Shown here one piece after another: positions 63,253 through 64,000 of a stretch of DNA of 64,000 bases. Below the pieces are notes generated by a model. The model made no database searches and had not been told where the DNA came from. It saw only the letters and a list, made by a program, of their open reading frames with translations. The stretch's first letter is position 1. Each line of letters begins with the position of its first letter. A program made the translations under genes and the position numbers. This DNA is from Flagellimonas myxillae (GTDB lineage Bacteria; Bacteroidota; Bacteroidia; Flavobacteriales; Flavobacteriaceae). Location of the stretch: NCBI RefSeq assembly GCF_023502235.1, contig NZ_JAMFLY010000003.1, positions 124,001 through 188,000 of the forward strand. The letters run 5' to 3'.

Positions 63253-63795
63253 ATGTACGCAATTGTAGAGATGGCAGGGCAGCAATTTAAAGTTGCAAAA
63301 GACCAGAAAGTGTACGTTCACCGTTTACAGACCGAAGAAGGTAAAAAGGTCACTTTTGACAAAGTTCTTCTTTTGGATGACGGAGGTAACGTAACCGTTG
63401 GCGCCCCAGTCATAGAAGGTGCGGCTGTTGAAGCCAAGGTTGTTAAGCACCTAAAAGGAGATAAGGTAATCGTTTTCAAAAAGAAAAGACGTAAAGGTTA
63501 CCGAGTAAAGAATGGTCACAGACAATCTTTGACCGAGATAGTTGTTGAAAGTATTGTTGCCAAAGGTGCCAAAAAAGCGGCTCCTGCTAAAGCCAAAGCT
63601 GAAAAGCCAGCGGCCCAGCCCAAAAAGGAGGCAAAACCAAAAGCAGCAGCTCCGAAGAAAGAAGCTCCAAAAAAAGCAGCTGAGGACTTAAGCTCCAAAA
63701 CAGTTGCTGAATTGAAGGAATTGGCAAAAGCCAAAGGCATTTCTGGAATTTCTTCCATGAAAAAAGCCGAGTTGATCGAAGCGTTATCTAAATAA
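63253..63795 (+). CDS. rplU: Ribosomal protein bL21 with Rho_N/SAP-like C-terminal extension
   Basis: 180 residues. The first 105 are standard L21 ([47 protein letters not shown]). An Ala-Lys-Pro linker of about 40 residues follows ([16 protein letters not shown]...), then a 35-residue Rho_N/SAP-like helical domain ([30 protein letters not shown]). L21 proteins in E. coli stop at about 103 residues. The extra domain may touch RNA at the ribosome surface (inference). It is followed by rpmA after 23 bases. Confidence 0.96.
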   Translation: MYAIVEMAGQQFKVAKDQKVYVHRLQTEEGKKVTFDKVLLLDDGGNVTVGAPVIEGAAVEAKVVKHLKGDKVIVFKKKRRKGYRVKNGHRQSLTEIVVESIVAKGAKKAAPAKAKAEKPAAQPKKEAKPKAAAPKKEAPKKAAEDLSSKTVAELKELAKAKGISGISSMKKAELIEALSK

Positions 63796-63818
63796 GAAAG
63801 AACTAAAATTTATATATC

Positions 63819-64000
63819 ATGGCACATAAGAAAGGTGTAGGTAGTTCAAAAAACGGTAGAGAATCGGAATCGAAACGCCTTGGCGTTAAGATTTTCGGAG
63901 GTCAGGCTGCTATAGCTGGAAACATTATTGTTAGACAGCGTGGTACCAAGCACAATCCAGGTGAAAACGTATATGCCAGTAAGGACCATACCTTGCATGC
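63819..64000 (+). CDS. rpmA: Ribosomal protein bL27, cut by window end
   Basis: The first 60 codons are present, beginning [22 protein letters not shown] and running to the window end ([20 protein letters not shown]). The immediate N-terminal AHKK, without the Firmicutes-type cleaved leader, reaches the peptidyl transferase centre. rplU-rpmA is a standard pair. Confidence 0.97.
   Translation, partial: MAHKKGVGSSKNGRESESKRLGVKIFGGQAAIAGNIIVRQRGTKHNPGENVYASKDHTLH

Overview
The window looks like a chromosomal segment of a marine-type Flavobacteriaceae bacterium (Bacteroidota, close in feel to Allomuricauda/Zobellia-like genomes; the genus is inference). The signs are the gliding genes gldE-gldD behind mutY-ssb, two TonB-dependent receptors, many Sec-exported lipoproteins, a DUF4270 protein, atpD-atpC split from the rest of the ATP synthase genes, and repeated Bacteroidota promoter motifs of the form TTG-N17-21-TAnnTTTG just upstream of genes that lack clear Shine-Dalgarno sequences. 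No rRNA, tRNA, CRISPR array, complete insertion sequence or prophage was seen. Coding density is very high and no gene-free stretch exceeds 300 bases except 6453-6822, which holds a small ORF.

Layout. 1-3847: end of a coiled-coil protein, glyS, and fhs converging on glyS. 4065-14930: a mostly minus-strand accessory block with a SUMF1-fold protein, dinD, a small ORF with an in-frame stop, an AT-rich lipoprotein, a Cys-type sulfatase, a Crp-like regulator, a TonB receptor, an exported Gfo/Idh oxidoreductase, an isochorismatase-like hydrolase and an outer-membrane barrel. 15059-18480: xth, an aldo/keto reductase and an unknown exported protein. 18481-23318 (minus): panC-panD-flippase-like protein-degenerate esterase-radA. 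23421-28050 (plus): a half-length glycogen-synthase-like protein, DUF4270 lipoprotein and glmS. 28258-33053: a large TonB receptor, then atpD-atpC with a MITE-like inverted repeat between them. 33108-35431 (minus): M61 peptidase and a GNAT enzyme.

35494-44961 is a biotin locus: bioF-DUF2007-bioD, a minus-strand GT39 gene, bioA-ketosynthase, an NfeD/flotillin pair, then bioB. The full Cys-His-His ketosynthase beside bioA, with no bioC or bioH in view, is a candidate for supplying the pimeloyl chain. 45023-48754: a JmjC-like cupin, recX and an exported six-hairpin glycosidase. 48995-50635: an unknown lipoprotein. 50724-52825 (minus): HU, a 29-residue very basic protein, and rng. 52948-56357 (plus): mutY-ssb-gldE-gldD. 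56361-59024 (minus): a small CxxxC protein, a Met-rich outer-membrane barrel, a PepSY membrane protein and a coiled-coil lipoprotein, which together look like a metal (copper?) handling locus. 59129-62531 (minus): an M16 peptidase pair, one active-site-bearing and one degenerate and fused to a LolA-like domain. 62703-64000: DUF4199 protein, then rplU (with a Rho_N/SAP-like tail) and the start of rpmA.

The most unusual sequence signals are a 28-bp perfect palindrome inside dinD, the small ORF with a protein-like extension after an amber stop, the nucleophile-less esterase, the biotin-locus ketosynthase, the metal-like cluster, direct repeats flanking the atpD promoter, and the terminator that overlaps the last codons of the 29-residue basic protein.
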